The notes: generated from the letters alone by a model not told the origin. DNA of 51,732 nucleotides from Moraxella porci DSM 25326 (GCF_002014855.1 NZ_MUYV01000009.1:1-51732); one strand, 5' to 3'. Counted from the first letter of the stretch, positions 17,320 to 27,254 are shown. Made by a program: numbers and translations.

Positions 17320-18408
17320 TCAGCGAATGCTATTTTCAATGATGTCAGCCACAGTCTGTGCGACATCTGCTTTGGCTTGACTGCGCGCGATGATTGCCAT
17401 CTCTTGACAGCGGCTGCGATCCAACTCATCCAGCGTCTGGGCAAGCGCCTGTCCTGATAGACTTGATTGCGGCATCAAAATCGCCGCCCCTGCATCCACA
17501 AGCACTTTGGCATTGGCAGTCTGATGATCGTCCACAGCGTGCGGTAATGGCACAAAAATCGCCGCCACGCCTGCCGTCTGAATCTCAGTCACAGTCAATG
17601 CCCCTGCTCGGCAAATAATCACATCCGCCCATGCATACGCTGCCGCCATATCATCAATAAATGGCTTGAGCTCCACGATATGCTTAGTGGTGTCGATATC
17701 AGCCTGAGAGTAGGCAACGAGCATCTGCTCATGATTGTCCTTGCCGCATTGATGACGCAGACTGATTGGGCGATTGACCTTATCAAGCATCTCAACCACC
17801 GCTTGGTTAATCGCCATCGCACCCAATGAACCACCCACCACAAGCACCTTGAGCGCAGACTCATCACTGATGTCATAACGCAGCTCAGGACGAGCGATTT
17901 GGGTAATGGCATCACGCACAGGATTACCCACGGTGATGACTTTGGCGTCGCTGGCAAACGCACCATCAAAGGCCTGTAGCACCTTATCCGCATGACGAGC
18001 CAGATTTTTGTTGCTCATGCCGACGATGGCATTTTGTTCATGGATAATCAGTGGTTTTTTCAATAATTTAGCAGCCAATCCCCCTGGTGCAGTCACATAG
18101 CCACCAAAGCCAACCACCACATCGATGGCATGGTCAGTCATCAGCTGGCGCGCCTGCATGACGGCTTTTAGTAGCATAAATGGCAGTTTCACCATACGCG
18201 CCAAACCCTTGCCACGCAAGCCTTGCATATCTATATGATGCATCTGATAGCCGTGCTTTGCGACCAAATCATTCTCCATGCCAGTTGGTGTGCCTAGCCA
18301 ATGAATGGTTGCACCACGAGCCGCCAATTCGTCCGCCACTGCCAATGCAGGAAATACATGACCGCCCGTACCTGCTGCCATCATAAGGACATTGATTTTT
18401 TTTGTCAT
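17320..18408 (-). CDS. murG: UDP-N-acetylglucosamine--lipid I GlcNAc transferase
   Basis: This membrane-associated GT-B glycosyltransferase (362 residues from my start) makes lipid II at the inner face of the cytoplasmic membrane. The N-terminal glycine loop [10 protein letters not shown] (13-22) is diagnostic. Further family marks are [25 protein letters not shown] and the UDP-GlcNAc contact RAGALTVTE. The frame extends 10 codons upstream to 18438, but that ATG lacks a ribosome site, whereas GGA lies about 9 nt before the ATG at 18408. It is the first mur gene of the run, preceded by gshB. Confidence 0.95.
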   Translation of the reverse strand: MTKKINVLMMAAGTGGHVFPALAVADELAARGATIHWLGTPTGMENDLVAKHGYQMHHIDMQGLRGKGLARMVKLPFMLLKAVMQARQLMTDHAIDVVVGFGGYVTAPGGLAAKLLKKPLIIHEQNAIVGMSNKNLARHADKVLQAFDGAFASDAKVITVGNPVRDAITQIARPELRYDISDESALKVLVVGGSLGAMAINQAVVEMLDKVNRPISLRHQCGKDNHEQMLVAYSQADIDTTKHIVELKPFIDDMAAAYAWADVIICRAGALTVTEIQTAGVAAIFVPLPHAVDDHQTANAKVLVDAGAAILMPQSSLSGQALAQTLDELDRSRCQEMAIIARSQAKADVAQTVADIIENSIR

Positions 18409-18521
18409 AAAATTATCCAAAGCCATCTTAAAAATCATCTATTTTCAATGACTTTTGTGGCAAATTCAAGCAAATTTTCTTTACTTTTTTGTCAATAAAA
18501 ATTACCGTCAATCGCTTTTGC

Positions 18522-18545
18522 TTTGTCGGTTAAACTGCCGACAAA
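18522..18545 (-). terminator. Hairpin at the 3' end of gshB
   Basis: The arms TTTGTCGG and CCGACAAA are separated by 8 nt and overlap the last gshB codons. There is no clean T-run, so it may be an RNA-stabilising stem or a weak terminator. Confidence 0.4.
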
Positions 18546-19486
18546 CAAGTCTCGATAAATTCAATAAAATCGACCGCAATGTGCGTCCCAAATTGATCAT
18601 CAATCTCACGCACGCAAGTTGGGCTTGTGACATTGATCTCAGTGATTTTTGCACCAATCAAATCCAGTCCCACAAAATACAAACCTTTTTCAAGCAGAAT
18701 CGGTGCGACTTGTTCAGCCACTGCTCGTTCTTGATCACTAAGCGGCATCGCAACACCACGACCGCCTGCCGCCAGATTGCCCCGAGTTTCGCCATCGGCA
18801 GGAATGCGTGCTAGGCAATACGGCACGACTTGACCGCCGACAATCAGCACACGCTTATCACCTTCTTTGATGGCAGGTAGATAGCCTTGTGCCATGATGG
18901 GCAAGCTTTGGTTTTGTGTCAACAGCTCAAGCGTCGAGCCAATGTTATGACTGTCTGCTGTCAAGCGAAAAATCCCCATGCCACCCATGCCATCAAGCGG
19001 CTTGACGATGACATCACCCTGCTCTTGGATAAACGCACGGATATGCGACTGCTTCGCCGTCACGATGGTCGGGCTCATATGCTCGCTAAACCAGGTGGCG
19101 AACAGTTTTTCGTTACAATCACGAATTGAGCTTGGATCATTGACCACTAGGACTCCTGCATCCTTGGCTTTATCCAACAGATAAGTCGCGTAGATGAAAT
19201 TCATGTCAAATGGCGGATCTTTACGCATCAAAATCACATCAAAATCAGTGGCTTGATGCGTGGTTTTTGGCTCAAGTTCATAAAACTTTTGTGGATCTTT
19301 AAAAACTTTGGTTGCTTGAGCATCAATATGCAATTGACCCAAATTCAGCCACAAATCATGAATGCCACAAGTGTACAAGCCATGCCCCTTATCGGCAATC
19401 GCCCACATCATGGCAAGTGAAGTGTCTTTTTTATAATTAATCGTCGCAATATCATCCATGACGATAAGAAAGTTAAGTTTTTTCAT
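18530..19486 (-). CDS. gshB: Glutathione synthetase
   Basis: The 318-residue ATP-grasp enzyme adds glycine to gamma-glutamylcysteine. The family start KLNFLIVMDDIATINYKKDT is present, then MRKDPPFDMNFIYATYLLD, the substrate and ATP-grasp loops VVKPLDGMGGMGIFRL, and the C-terminal GLDLIGAKITEINVTSPTC. Its product connects to gor, also in this window. It lies 25 bp after pyrE and about 120 bp before murG on the same strand. Confidence 0.96.
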   Translation of the reverse strand: MKKLNFLIVMDDIATINYKKDTSLAMMWAIADKGHGLYTCGIHDLWLNLGQLHIDAQATKVFKDPQKFYELEPKTTHQATDFDVILMRKDPPFDMNFIYATYLLDKAKDAGVLVVNDPSSIRDCNEKLFATWFSEHMSPTIVTAKQSHIRAFIQEQGDVIVKPLDGMGGMGIFRLTADSHNIGSTLELLTQNQSLPIMAQGYLPAIKEGDKRVLIVGGQVVPYCLARIPADGETRGNLAAGGRGVAMPLSDQERAVAEQVAPILLEKGLYFVGLDLIGAKITEINVTSPTCVREIDDQFGTHIAVDFIEFIETCLSAV

Positions 19487-19511
19487 AGTTGCTACTTTTG
19501 TTTATCCAAAA

Positions 19512-20165
19512 TTATTCATCGATACCGTATTGGGCGCGATATGCTTGCATGGCGGATAACTGCTCAGCCGTGCCGTGAGTGGCAACATAATCAGTGATGT
19601 CATCCATCGTCACCAGTGCCAGCACAGGTACACCAAGGCTTTCGCCAAGTTCTTGGATGGCAGATTTGTCGCCTTGACCTTTTTCTTTGCGGTCAAGTGC
19701 AACGATGATGCCAGCGACACTTGCACCTGCTTTATCCAAAATCTCCACCACTTCACGCATCGCCGTACCTGCGGTCATCACATCGTCAATCACCCAGACC
19801 TTTTTGCCAGTCAGATCAGCACCCACAAGCATACCACCTTCGCCGTGATCTTTGGCTTCTTTGCGGTTGTAGCCCCAGTTGGCATTAATACCATGCTGTG
19901 ACCAGAGCGCCTGAGCGGTCGCCGCCACGAACGGAATGCCCTTGTACGCCGCCCCAAAAATCACCAAATCATCCGTCTTTGCATGCTTTGCCAGTGTATC
20001 GGCATAGCCTGTGGCAAGTACGCTTAATAACTCACCTGTCGATAGCAGGCCTGCATTAAAAAAATACGGGCTGACTCGGCCTGATTTTAGGGTAAACTCA
20101 CCAAATCTCAGTACATTGTTTTTTAGAGCGACTTCAATAAACGCTTGGGGATTGAATGATGGCAT
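19512..20165 (-). CDS. pyrE: Orotate phosphoribosyltransferase
   Basis: The 217-residue enzyme converts orotate and PRPP to OMP in pyrimidine synthesis. The PRPP-binding motif is VWVIDDVMTAGTA near 123-135, and the orotate loop lies in TLKSGRVSPYFFNAG. AGGA is 7 nt before the ATG at 20165, so I do not use the seven-codon extension upstream. A good sigma-70 promoter lies 30-60 nt upstream, just after the tsf terminator. It heads the co-directional pyrE-gshB-murG run. Confidence 0.96.
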   Translation of the reverse strand: MPSFNPQAFIEVALKNNVLRFGEFTLKSGRVSPYFFNAGLLSTGELLSVLATGYADTLAKHAKTDDLVIFGAAYKGIPFVAATAQALWSQHGINANWGYNRKEAKDHGEGGMLVGADLTGKKVWVIDDVMTAGTAMREVVEILDKAGASVAGIIVALDRKEKGQGDKSAIQELGESLGVPVLALVTMDDITDYVATHGTAEQLSAMQAYRAQYGIDE

Positions 20166-20197
20166 GATAATTCCTAATGTTGGCATAAATTATGGCT

Positions 20198-20226
20198 ATT
20201 TTACTCTGATTGTGCACGATTTACAA
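20198..20226 (-). promoter_or_regulatory. Promoter of pyrE
   Basis: On the minus strand TTGTAA (20221-20226) is followed after 17 nt by TAAAAT (20198-20203). Confidence 0.5.
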
Positions 20227-20232
20227 ATAGCA

Positions 20233-20264
20233 AAAAGCCCAGTTCGATGAACTGGGCTTTAAAA
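20233..20264 (-). terminator. Terminator of rpsB-tsf
   Basis: The stem AAAGCCCAGTTC / GAACTGGGCTTT with a T-run on the minus strand lies directly after tsf. Confidence 0.88.
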
Positions 20265-20282
20265 ATGGCAACAAGCAAAAAA

Positions 20283-21161
20283 TTATGCTTGAGCAGCAGC
20301 TTGAGCAGCGGCAACTTCAGCAGCGAAGTCTTCTTGCTTCTTCTCGATGCCTTCGCCAACTTCAAGACGCTTGAAGCTAACAACAGTTGCACCTTCAGCT
20401 TTTAGCACATCGCCAACTTTCTTTTCGTTGTCCATGACATATGGTTGGTTAACCAAAGTCACTTCGTTTAGATATTTTTGGATACCGCCAGTGATCATCT
20501 TCTCAACCACAGCTTCTGGCTTGCCAGATTCTTTAGCTTTGGCTTCGATGATGTCTTTTTCGCGAGCTAGGATGTCAGCTGGTACATCAGCTTCGTTCAC
20601 TGCCAGTGGGTTGAATGCAGCAACTTGCATTGCAACTGCTTTGCCCACTTCTTCGTTACCACCTTCGAATGATACCACAACACCGATACGCAGACCGTGA
20701 CGGTATGCAGCAAGGTTAGCACCTTCGATGACTTCTGCACGGCGAACTTGGATGTTCTCACCGATTTTTTGAACTAGAGCAATACGCGCTTCTTCAACAG
20801 ATGCGCCATCGCCATATGGTAGCGCTGAGATTGCTTCAACATCAGTCGTGTTGTTCGCTAGTGCCAATTCAGCAACTTTGTTTGCAAATACAGTGAAGTT
20901 TTCATCTTTTGCAACGAAGTCAGTTTGGCAGTTTACTTCTAGAAGTAGTGCTTTGCCTTCGCCTTGAGCGATTACGATAGCACCGTCAGCAGCGATGTTA
21001 CCAGCTTTCTTAGCAGCTTTGGCTTGACCTGATTTGCGTAGGTTGTCAATCGCAAGCTCGATGTCACCATTTGCTTCTTCTAGTGCTTTTTTGCACTCCA
21101 TCATGCCAAGACCAGTACGGTCACGCAACTCTTTTACAGTCTTTGCAGAAACTTGAGTCAT
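20283..21161 (-). CDS. tsf: Translation elongation factor Ts
   Basis: The 292-residue nucleotide-exchange factor recycles EF-Tu-GDP. The N-terminal UBA-like domain has the diagnostic [18 protein letters not shown]. The core has the conserved [20 protein letters not shown] precedes the ATG at 21161; the frame runs 12 codons further upstream without support. It follows rpsB by 62 bp, the near-universal pairing, and ends at a strong terminator. Confidence 0.97.
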   Translation of the reverse strand: MTQVSAKTVKELRDRTGLGMMECKKALEEANGDIELAIDNLRKSGQAKAAKKAGNIAADGAIVIAQGEGKALLLEVNCQTDFVAKDENFTVFANKVAELALANNTTDVEAISALPYGDGASVEEARIALVQKIGENIQVRRAEVIEGANLAAYRHGLRIGVVVSFEGGNEEVGKAVAMQVAAFNPLAVNEADVPADILAREKDIIEAKAKESGKPEAVVEKMITGGIQKYLNEVTLVNQPYVMDNEKKVGDVLKAEGATVVSFKRLEVGEGIEKKQEDFAAEVAAAQAAAQA

Positions 21162-21223
21162 TTGGATTCCCTCAAATATGAACGATGATAAGCCCAAAGT
21201 GGATTGGGCTTATCTGTGATGTA

Positions 21224-22039
21224 TTAGTAATTGTTAACTACTTGGCCAGCTTGATCGATTGAATCTTCAACTGGTGCAGTCGCATTGTCGCGGTTTGCTT
21301 GCTTGTCTGCGTCTTGAGCATCAGCGCCGCCTTGAGTTTTTGCATACTCTTTGCCAGCGATGATGGCATCAGCCATTGCAGTCACATATAGGTTAACGGC
21401 ACGGATAGCGTCGTCGTTGGCTGCGATGATATAGTCAACATTGTCTGGGTTTGAGTTGGTATCAACGATACCGATCACTGGGATACCAAGCTGCTTGGCT
21501 TCTTTGATTGCGATCGCTTCGTGGTCAACATCAACAACAAATAGCGCATCTGGAAGACCGCCCATATCTTTGATACCGCCTAGAGCGCGCTCTAGTTTTT
21601 CCATTTGGCGAGTACGCTCTAGCGCTTCACGCTTAGTCAGCTTCGCAAAAGTACCGTCTTCAGCTTGTTTTTCAAGCTCTTTTAGACGAGTGATTGACTG
21701 GCGAAGAGTTTTGTAGTTAGTTAGCATACCGCCCAACCAACGATGGTCAACATATGGCATACCAGCACGGGTCGCTTGCTCACGGATAACCGCAGATGCA
21801 GCGCGTTTAGTACCAACGAACAAAATCTTGTTGCGAGCTGCTGCTTGCTTGTTCACGAAAGTTAGTGCTTCGTTAAACTGCTTAACAGTGTGCTCAAGGT
21901 TGATGATGTGAATGCGGTTACGAGCACCAAAGATGTATTGGCTCATTTTTGGGTTCCAAAAACGAGTTTGGTGACCGAAGTGAGCACCTGCTTCTAGCAA
22001 GTCACGCATTGAGATTTGAGTTGGGTTCTTGTCTGACAT
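21224..22039 (-). CDS. rpsB: 30S ribosomal protein S2
   Basis: The 271-residue protein of the small subunit has the family motifs [40 protein letters not shown] and [12 protein letters not shown]. The C-terminal tail after about residue 230 is polar and longer than in E. coli S2 (241 residues). AGGAAC precedes the ATG at 22039, so the 25-codon upstream extension is rejected. A long leader of about 200 nt separates it from its promoter, suitable for S2 autoregulation as known in gammaproteobacteria. Confidence 0.97.
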   Translation of the reverse strand: MSDKNPTQISMRDLLEAGAHFGHQTRFWNPKMSQYIFGARNRIHIINLEHTVKQFNEALTFVNKQAAARNKILFVGTKRAASAVIREQATRAGMPYVDHRWLGGMLTNYKTLRQSITRLKELEKQAEDGTFAKLTKREALERTRQMEKLERALGGIKDMGGLPDALFVVDVDHEAIAIKEAKQLGIPVIGIVDTNSNPDNVDYIIAANDDAIRAVNLYVTAMADAIIAGKEYAKTQGGADAQDADKQANRDNATAPVEDSIDQAGQVVNNY

Positions 22040-22216
22040 AAGAGTTCCTAAAAAGTTTGGGTTACGCCTCCACGAAATCAAAAATACCGAATCCATCAGC
22101 ACGCATCTGACCATCGGGTCAAATTATTCAAACTGATAGACACCCCGATATTCCAAAACACCGTAAGCCTACGCTGTAAATTTCGTGTGTGTAGTGTAAA
22201 GTTAAATTAAAAAATA

Positions 22217-22238
22217 CGCCCATTTAAAAAAATGGACG
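22217..22238 (-). promoter_or_regulatory. Hairpin at the 5' end of the rpsB leader
   Basis: On the minus strand a nine-pair stem (CGTCCATTT with AAATGGGCG, one mismatch) is followed by a T-run. It looks like an intrinsic terminator, yet it lies immediately downstream of the rpsB -10 element. It may terminate toxin-gene readthrough, attenuate rpsB, or both. Confidence 0.5.
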
Positions 22239-22242
22239 CATT

Positions 22243-22271
22243 ATTATAGCAAAAATTTTGTATAAAGCCAA
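22243..22271 (-). promoter_or_regulatory. Promoter of rpsB-tsf
   Basis: On the minus strand TTGGCT (22266-22271) is followed after exactly 17 nt by a perfect TATAAT (22243-22248). Confidence 0.65.
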
Positions 22272-22297
22272 GGCAATTTGTCATAACAATTGTCATT

Positions 22298-22675
22298 CTA
22301 CAGATCTTCTTGGATTGGTAAATAATGGGGTAAAGGCAACGCAAAAGGCGGATGTGACGACAAATCGACTAGGATAATTTCATCTTCATTGCGAATATAA
22401 TGCAAAATATATTCACTGGTCAAATCACCCAATTCACCTTGATAGTCTGGAATGCCAATATGATAATGCCATAGACGGTGCATCTTTGCATAATTGACAT
22501 AATTAAGCCAGCTTGGATGGTTGGTTGGTGCATTATCCGATGACTTATTTCTCCCTGCCAAGTTGTTTAATCCAAACTGCTCAACATGGTTAATAAATGC
22601 CAAAATCTTTTGGCGGTCTGCTTTTGGGAAATTTTGCAAGTGCTTGGCAAAAAGCGGTGTCAATGTCACTTTCAT
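22298..22675 (-). CDS. Type II toxin, RelE-superfamily (YafO-like) mRNA interferase
   Basis: The 125-residue basic protein begins MKVTLTPLFAKHLQNF and has the compact alpha/beta pattern of RelE-superfamily toxins. The middle GRNKSSDNAP, then SWLNYVNYAKMHRLWHYHIG, and the closing EDEIILVDLSSHPPFALP are reminiscent of the YafO branch, which cleaves mRNA on ribosomes. Its ATG overlaps the upstream gene's TGA as ATGA, the classic antitoxin-toxin junction. The exact family is uncertain; the pair arrangement is the strongest evidence. Confidence 0.68.
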   Translation of the reverse strand: MKVTLTPLFAKHLQNFPKADRQKILAFINHVEQFGLNNLAGRNKSSDNAPTNHPSWLNYVNYAKMHRLWHYHIGIPDYQGELGDLTSEYILHYIRNEDEIILVDLSSHPPFALPLPHYLPIQEDL

Positions 22676-22914
22676 GGCGCAACATCAGCAAGCCAACGGT
22701 CAAAGGCATCAATATCCGCTGTTGCCGTTTTTGGTACAGCAACCTGCCCACTTGAAACCGATGCTTGGATTCTTGCAAAATCAAACTTGGCATCATAAGA
22801 TTTTGGGCTAAGCACAGCCACTACCTGCCCATCTTTTAAAATACTCACAGGTTCTTGCAGATTAACAATCCGCTCTTGCACTGTGATTGGCAAAGTTGCA
22901 AAATCAATCATCAT
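22672..22914 (-). CDS. Antitoxin of the adjacent RelE/YafO-like toxin
   Basis: The 80-residue partner ends in a four-base overlap with the toxin. It contains LQEPVSILKDGQVVAVLSP, which resembles the dimerising DNA-binding N-terminus of Phd/RelB-type antitoxins. The C-terminal half (FDRWLADVAP end) would wrap the toxin. Several in-frame starts exist: 22953, 22920, 22914 and 22911. AGAG is best spaced for 22914. Autorepression through the N-terminal domain is the expected control. Confidence 0.65.
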   Translation of the reverse strand: MMIDFATLPITVQERIVNLQEPVSILKDGQVVAVLSPKSYDAKFDFARIQASVSSGQVAVPKTATADIDAFDRWLADVAP

Positions 22915-22983
22915 GAACATATCTCTATTGTAGATACCATTATTGTAACACAAAGCATCGTCAATACCTAGAAATGCCTAGAC

Positions 22984-25900
22984 TTAGGCATTCGGCTCCA
23001 AATACTGCTCCGCCTCTTCTAAATTGACCGTGACTAGGCTTGAAATCCCCGCCGTCGGCATGGTGATGCCTTTGAGCTCATCGGCAATTTGCATGGCAAG
23101 CTTATTATGACTAATAAAGATAAACTGCACATCGTCAGCCAGCTCATGAATCAGCCCTGTAAAGCGTCCGACATTGGCATCATCCAGTGGCGCATCAACC
23201 TCATCTAGCACACAAAATGGCGCTGGATGCTGTTTAAAAATCGCAAAAATCAGGCTAAGCGCCGTCAAAGTCTTCTCGCCACCTGACAGCACCGCTAGGC
23301 GTGAGTTTTTCTTGCCTTTTGGCTGTGCCATCAGCACAAGCCCTGCACGCCATTTGTCCGCCTTGGATAAGGTTTCATCTTCCATCAGGCTTAAGCTTGC
23401 CTGGCCACCGCCAAATACTTTTGAGAACAAGGCATTGAGCTCTTTATTCACCGCATTGAGCGCTGTCAAAAACAGCGATTTGGTCTTCTCATCGATCGCT
23501 TTGATGGCATCTTCAAGTTTTTTCATACTATCGGTGATGTCTTGGATTTGCTCATCCATCGGTGATACGCGTGCCTCAATCTCGGCAAGCTCAGCAGCAG
23601 CAGCTAGGTTTACCGCACCGAGTTTGGCGATTTGCGCTTTGACATCCTCGCGCTTTTGGCTATGGTCAATGAACTGCTGATTGGGATTGGCTCGAAACTC
23701 TGCCAAGGTCGCAGGCAGGTTAAACGCCTCATCAAATCGCAACAGCTCATCGCCCAAATCCTGCATCCGACTCTCGCCCACTGCCGCATCGGCACTGATT
23801 TGGGCAGACTGTGCTTGGGCGGTGGCAAATTTACCATGTGCTTCAGTCAGCTCATCTTGTAGCTTGGTTTGAGCGATTTGCAGTGCTTTGGCAGCCGCTT
23901 CATATTCATCGCTTGAGATTTTGAGTTCATGACTGCTTATCTTGGCAGCTTTGAATATTTCTTCAAGCTTTGGTAATTTTTCCTGCAAGGTTTCTTGGTG
24001 TTTTTTGGTAACTTCGATGTCTGCTATCGTCTGCGTGGCGCTGTTTTTTGCCATATCAAGCAGGCGTTCGGCATGGGTTTTGCTTTGGCTGAGTGTGCCA
24101 AATTTGAGCTGCATGGCTTGATAGGTTTCATTTTTGGTCTTGACCAGTCCATTAGCTTCATCAATGCGAGCCGTCAGCACGGTCATTGCTTGATTCGCCA
24201 TCTCAAAACGTGGGGCAAACTCGCCAAGCTTTGTGTGATATTCATCAAGCTGTACGGTCAACTCATTGAGCTCTTTTTGGCGGTCTTGTTTTTCTTCATC
24301 GAGCGCTTGACGGTTTTTGGCGTGGTTGTCACGACGGATTTTATCCGCATCCAGCTTGGCAGTGAGCGCTGTCAGTGCTTTTTCGGCACTGTGCAGCTGT
24401 GCGGTGGTGGCAGTTTTTTGGGCGATGACTTCTTCGAGCTCAACTTTGGTTTGTTCAAGCAGATTCAGCTGATTTTTTAGCTGTTTTTGGTCGGCATTCA
24501 GCGCATCTTCTAGGGTGTTCAACTCTTCTTCTAGCACAGCCAATCGCTCGATATGTGCTTGTTTTTGGGCAAGAAATTGACTGCCTGTCTCACCAAAACG
24601 ACTGATATGCACCATGCCAAAACTGCCAATCAGCCAGCCCGCCTTGGTCAAAATCATCACGCCAATCAATGCGCTTGTATCCATCTCATCAAGCACATCA
24701 TCGCCCGTATATAAAAAGGTGCGCCCAAAAATCTCCAAAGTCGGTGTGCTAAATAACTGATCCAAGCGAATCAGTCGCTCACCAATCTGCTTGGGCAGCT
24801 TGGCAATGGCATCACTGGCTGCGATGGCGCTTGTCGTGATGGCAGTATCGCTTTTTTTACCAGATTTTAATAATAAATTCACACCATCTTTGGCAGGTCT
24901 GGTCAAGGCGGTCGCCATATTGAGCTGAGTAGTCACTTTGGCATCCAGCCAAAATCCCAAAAACTGATCCAGTACTTTGGCATATTGATGCCCCGTACTG
25001 CTCGGCATCAAACCATGCTCAAGGCTTGGCAAAGCTTGCAAATCCGCTTGATCATCGCTCGATACGCTATTTTGTTGAGCGATTGGCGTATGCACAAGCT
25101 TGTGCAAAATATCATACTCACCCATCAGCACCGCATGGCGTTTTTCTTGGGCTTGGGTGCTTGCTTGTAGCGTTTTGACAGTCTCACTGAGTGCATCATA
25201 GCGAGATTTGAGCTCATCATGATCTGATAGATTATCAAGTTTAAGTTTAAGATTGTCGATCTGCTCTTGATACGCTTTTTGCTCGGCTTGGTCTTGCTGG
25301 GCATCAACAAAGCCTGCCTGCTCCGCATCAAGTGCATCGCTGCGTTTTTGCCATTTTTGCTCAGCATCTTTTAGGCGGGCGATTTGGGATTCGGCAAGTT
25401 TTTTGCGGTTATCCAGATTGTTTTTGTCTTGGGTGATGACAGATAACTCATCACGCTGTTTTTGCCATGCCTCTTGGGCATCAGCAAGTACCTGTTTGGC
25501 ATCAGTGAGTGCCTGCTCTAGCGCCATCGTGTCAGGCATGATCGTAGCAAGCTGACTGTCAATCTCGGCAAGCTCGGCGGTGGCGTGCTCGATATTGGCA
25601 AGCGCTTCTTGATGCTGTGCTGTCAGGCGGGTGATTTTTTCATCACTTTGGGCAAGCTCACTATTGACGGTATAAAAATTGTGCTGAGCAGTTTGTTCTG
25701 CCATCTGTGCATTATGGTATTTATCTCGTGCTTCGTCTTTGAGCCATTGACCTTCGGCGACACGAGCCGATAAGGTATCAAGTTCACGACGCACACGAGT
25801 GACCTCCATCTCAAGCTTGGCAAGCTCATCACTGAATTTGCCATGCTCGCCTTTTTTGAGTTCGTGATATTGCCACGCTTCGAACAACCGACGCACCAAG

Positions 25901-26604
25901 TCATCACGATGCAGTGCCTGCAGCTCATCATTGAGCGCTTGATATTGCTTGGCGGATTCGGCTTGGCGGATGAGCGTTTTTTGTTGTTTTTTTAGCTCGC
26001 CTTGCAAGTCGGATAAGCGTTCTAGATTGTCTCGAGTCTCAGCAAGCTTTTTTTCGGTATCAGCTCTACGTACCTGATAGCGAGAGACACCTGCGCCCTC
26101 TTCGATGAACTCACGCAGCTGCATGGGGCTAGACTCAACGATGCGCCCAATCATCCCCTGCTCAATCACCGCATAACTGCGCGCACCCAGTCCCGTACCC
26201 AAAAACACATCCACCACATCACGGCGACGCACTCGCTGACCATTGATAAAATAATCCGACTTACCGTCTTTGGTGACTTGTCGGCGTAGGCTCAGCTCTT
26301 GGTACAGGTTTAGCTCATGGCGGATGCCGTGCGTCTCGTCTTGGGTATGCTCAAATATCAGCTCCACACTGGCAAGACTCTTGGCAGCACGACCCTCGAC
26401 ACCAGCAAAGATGACGTCACTCATCGCCCCACCACGCAGCTGCTTGGCTGATGTCTCGCCCAGCACCCAGCGGATCGCATCGATGACATTGGATTTACCA
26501 CAGCCATTTGGCCCGACGATGGCAGTGATGTCGTGCTTAAAGGTGAAAGTCGTTGGATTGGCAAAAGATTTAAAGCCAGCAAGTTTTAGGGATTTGAGTC
26601 GCAT
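22984..26604 (-). CDS. smc: Chromosome segregation protein SMC
   Basis: The 1206-residue SMC ATPase compacts and helps segregate the chromosome with ScpAB. The N-terminal head has Walker A GPNGCGKSN (31-39). Two long coiled coils flank a hinge at roughly 500-690. The C-terminal head has the ABC signature LSGGEKTLTALSL and Walker B PFCVLDEVDAPLDD. A full-length SMC instead of MukB is normal for the Moraxellaceae. The start MRLKSLKLAGFKSF is the family start. The opposite strand holds several long frames that are shadows of the coiled coils. Confidence 0.97.
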   Translation of the reverse strand: MRLKSLKLAGFKSFANPTTFTFKHDITAIVGPNGCGKSNVIDAIRWVLGETSAKQLRGGAMSDVIFAGVEGRAAKSLASVELIFEHTQDETHGIRHELNLYQELSLRRQVTKDGKSDYFINGQRVRRRDVVDVFLGTGLGARSYAVIEQGMIGRIVESSPMQLREFIEEGAGVSRYQVRRADTEKKLAETRDNLERLSDLQGELKKQQKTLIRQAESAKQYQALNDELQALHRDDLVRRLFEAWQYHELKKGEHGKFSDELAKLEMEVTRVRRELDTLSARVAEGQWLKDEARDKYHNAQMAEQTAQHNFYTVNSELAQSDEKITRLTAQHQEALANIEHATAELAEIDSQLATIMPDTMALEQALTDAKQVLADAQEAWQKQRDELSVITQDKNNLDNRKKLAESQIARLKDAEQKWQKRSDALDAEQAGFVDAQQDQAEQKAYQEQIDNLKLKLDNLSDHDELKSRYDALSETVKTLQASTQAQEKRHAVLMGEYDILHKLVHTPIAQQNSVSSDDQADLQALPSLEHGLMPSSTGHQYAKVLDQFLGFWLDAKVTTQLNMATALTRPAKDGVNLLLKSGKKSDTAITTSAIAASDAIAKLPKQIGERLIRLDQLFSTPTLEIFGRTFLYTGDDVLDEMDTSALIGVMILTKAGWLIGSFGMVHISRFGETGSQFLAQKQAHIERLAVLEEELNTLEDALNADQKQLKNQLNLLEQTKVELEEVIAQKTATTAQLHSAEKALTALTAKLDADKIRRDNHAKNRQALDEEKQDRQKELNELTVQLDEYHTKLGEFAPRFEMANQAMTVLTARIDEANGLVKTKNETYQAMQLKFGTLSQSKTHAERLLDMAKNSATQTIADIEVTKKHQETLQEKLPKLEEIFKAAKISSHELKISSDEYEAAAKALQIAQTKLQDELTEAHGKFATAQAQSAQISADAAVGESRMQDLGDELLRFDEAFNLPATLAEFRANPNQQFIDHSQKREDVKAQIAKLGAVNLAAAAELAEIEARVSPMDEQIQDITDSMKKLEDAIKAIDEKTKSLFLTALNAVNKELNALFSKVFGGGQASLSLMEDETLSKADKWRAGLVLMAQPKGKKNSRLAVLSGGEKTLTALSLIFAIFKQHPAPFCVLDEVDAPLDDANVGRFTGLIHELADDVQFIFISHNKLAMQIADELKGITMPTAGISSLVTVNLEEAEQYLEPNA

Positions 26605-26717
26605 GCGTGTGTTTTTGATGGTTTAAAAAGGCGATATTTTAGCAAATTTTGGCTGATGACGCTAATCACAAATCCAAGTGAATGATCTTAGCGTGCAAGT
26701 TGATGTGATCACCCATA

Positions 26718-26749
26718 ATAAAAAGCCATCCCTTGATGGCGATGGCTTA
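26718..26749 (-). terminator. Terminator of rppH
   Basis: The stem AAGCCATC / GATGGCTT is followed by a T-run on the minus strand, just after the rppH stop. Confidence 0.8.
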
Positions 26750-26765
26750 TGGTATGAAATTAGGC

Positions 26766-27254
26766 TTAGGCCAAAACTTCATTTGCTGGCACAGCTTCGA
26801 TCAGTTCACTGAGCGCCCGCTGATAGACATTTCTTTTAAAGGCGACGACACCCGTCAGCGGATACCAGTAGCTCACCCACTGCCAGTCATCAAACTCTGG
26901 CACGCCCACATCAAAGCGGATATGGTCGGTATAAGCATCATCCAGATACAACAAAAACCATTTTTGTTTTTGTCCGATACACAACGGCTCTTGCCCTGCT
27001 CGTACATAGCGTTTTGGCAAGCGATAACGCAGCCAATCACGAGTCACAGCGAGCACTTTGACGTGCTCAGGCAACAAGCCAACTTCTTCGTACAGCTCAC
27101 GATACATCGCTTCAAGCGGTGTCTCGCCACGGCTAATACCCCCTTGGGGAAATTGCCAACTGTCATGTCCGATGCGTTTTGCCCACAGAACCTGCCCTTG
27201 TGCATTTACCAAGATGATGCCGACATTCGGTCGAAAACCGTCTGCATCAATCAT
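26766..27254 (-). CDS. rppH: RNA pyrophosphohydrolase
   Basis: The 162-residue Nudix enzyme removes pyrophosphate from the 5' end of mRNAs and so triggers RNase E decay. The N-terminus [17 protein letters not shown] is the RppH signature. The complete Nudix box (G38-x5-E44-x7-R52-E53-x2-E56-E57-x-G59) is present, preceded by WQFPQGG. AAGAG precedes the ATG. It is monocistronic, with its own terminator, upstream of smc on the same strand. Confidence 0.95.
   Translation of the reverse strand: MIDADGFRPNVGIILVNAQGQVLWAKRIGHDSWQFPQGGISRGETPLEAMYRELYEEVGLLPEHVKVLAVTRDWLRYRLPKRYVRAGQEPLCIGQKQKWFLLYLDDAYTDHIRFDVGVPEFDDWQWVSYWYPLTGVVAFKRNVYQRALSELIEAVPANEVLA

Noticed and set aside
14239..18408. Complete division/cell-wall cluster
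   Set aside because: ftsQ, ftsA, ftsZ, ftsW and murD-F are all missing from the window, so only a partial cluster is reported.
23174..23680. 168-codon plus-strand frame inside smc
   Set aside because: It is a shadow of the SMC C-terminal coding sequence, low in complexity and serine-rich from reverse-complement codons.
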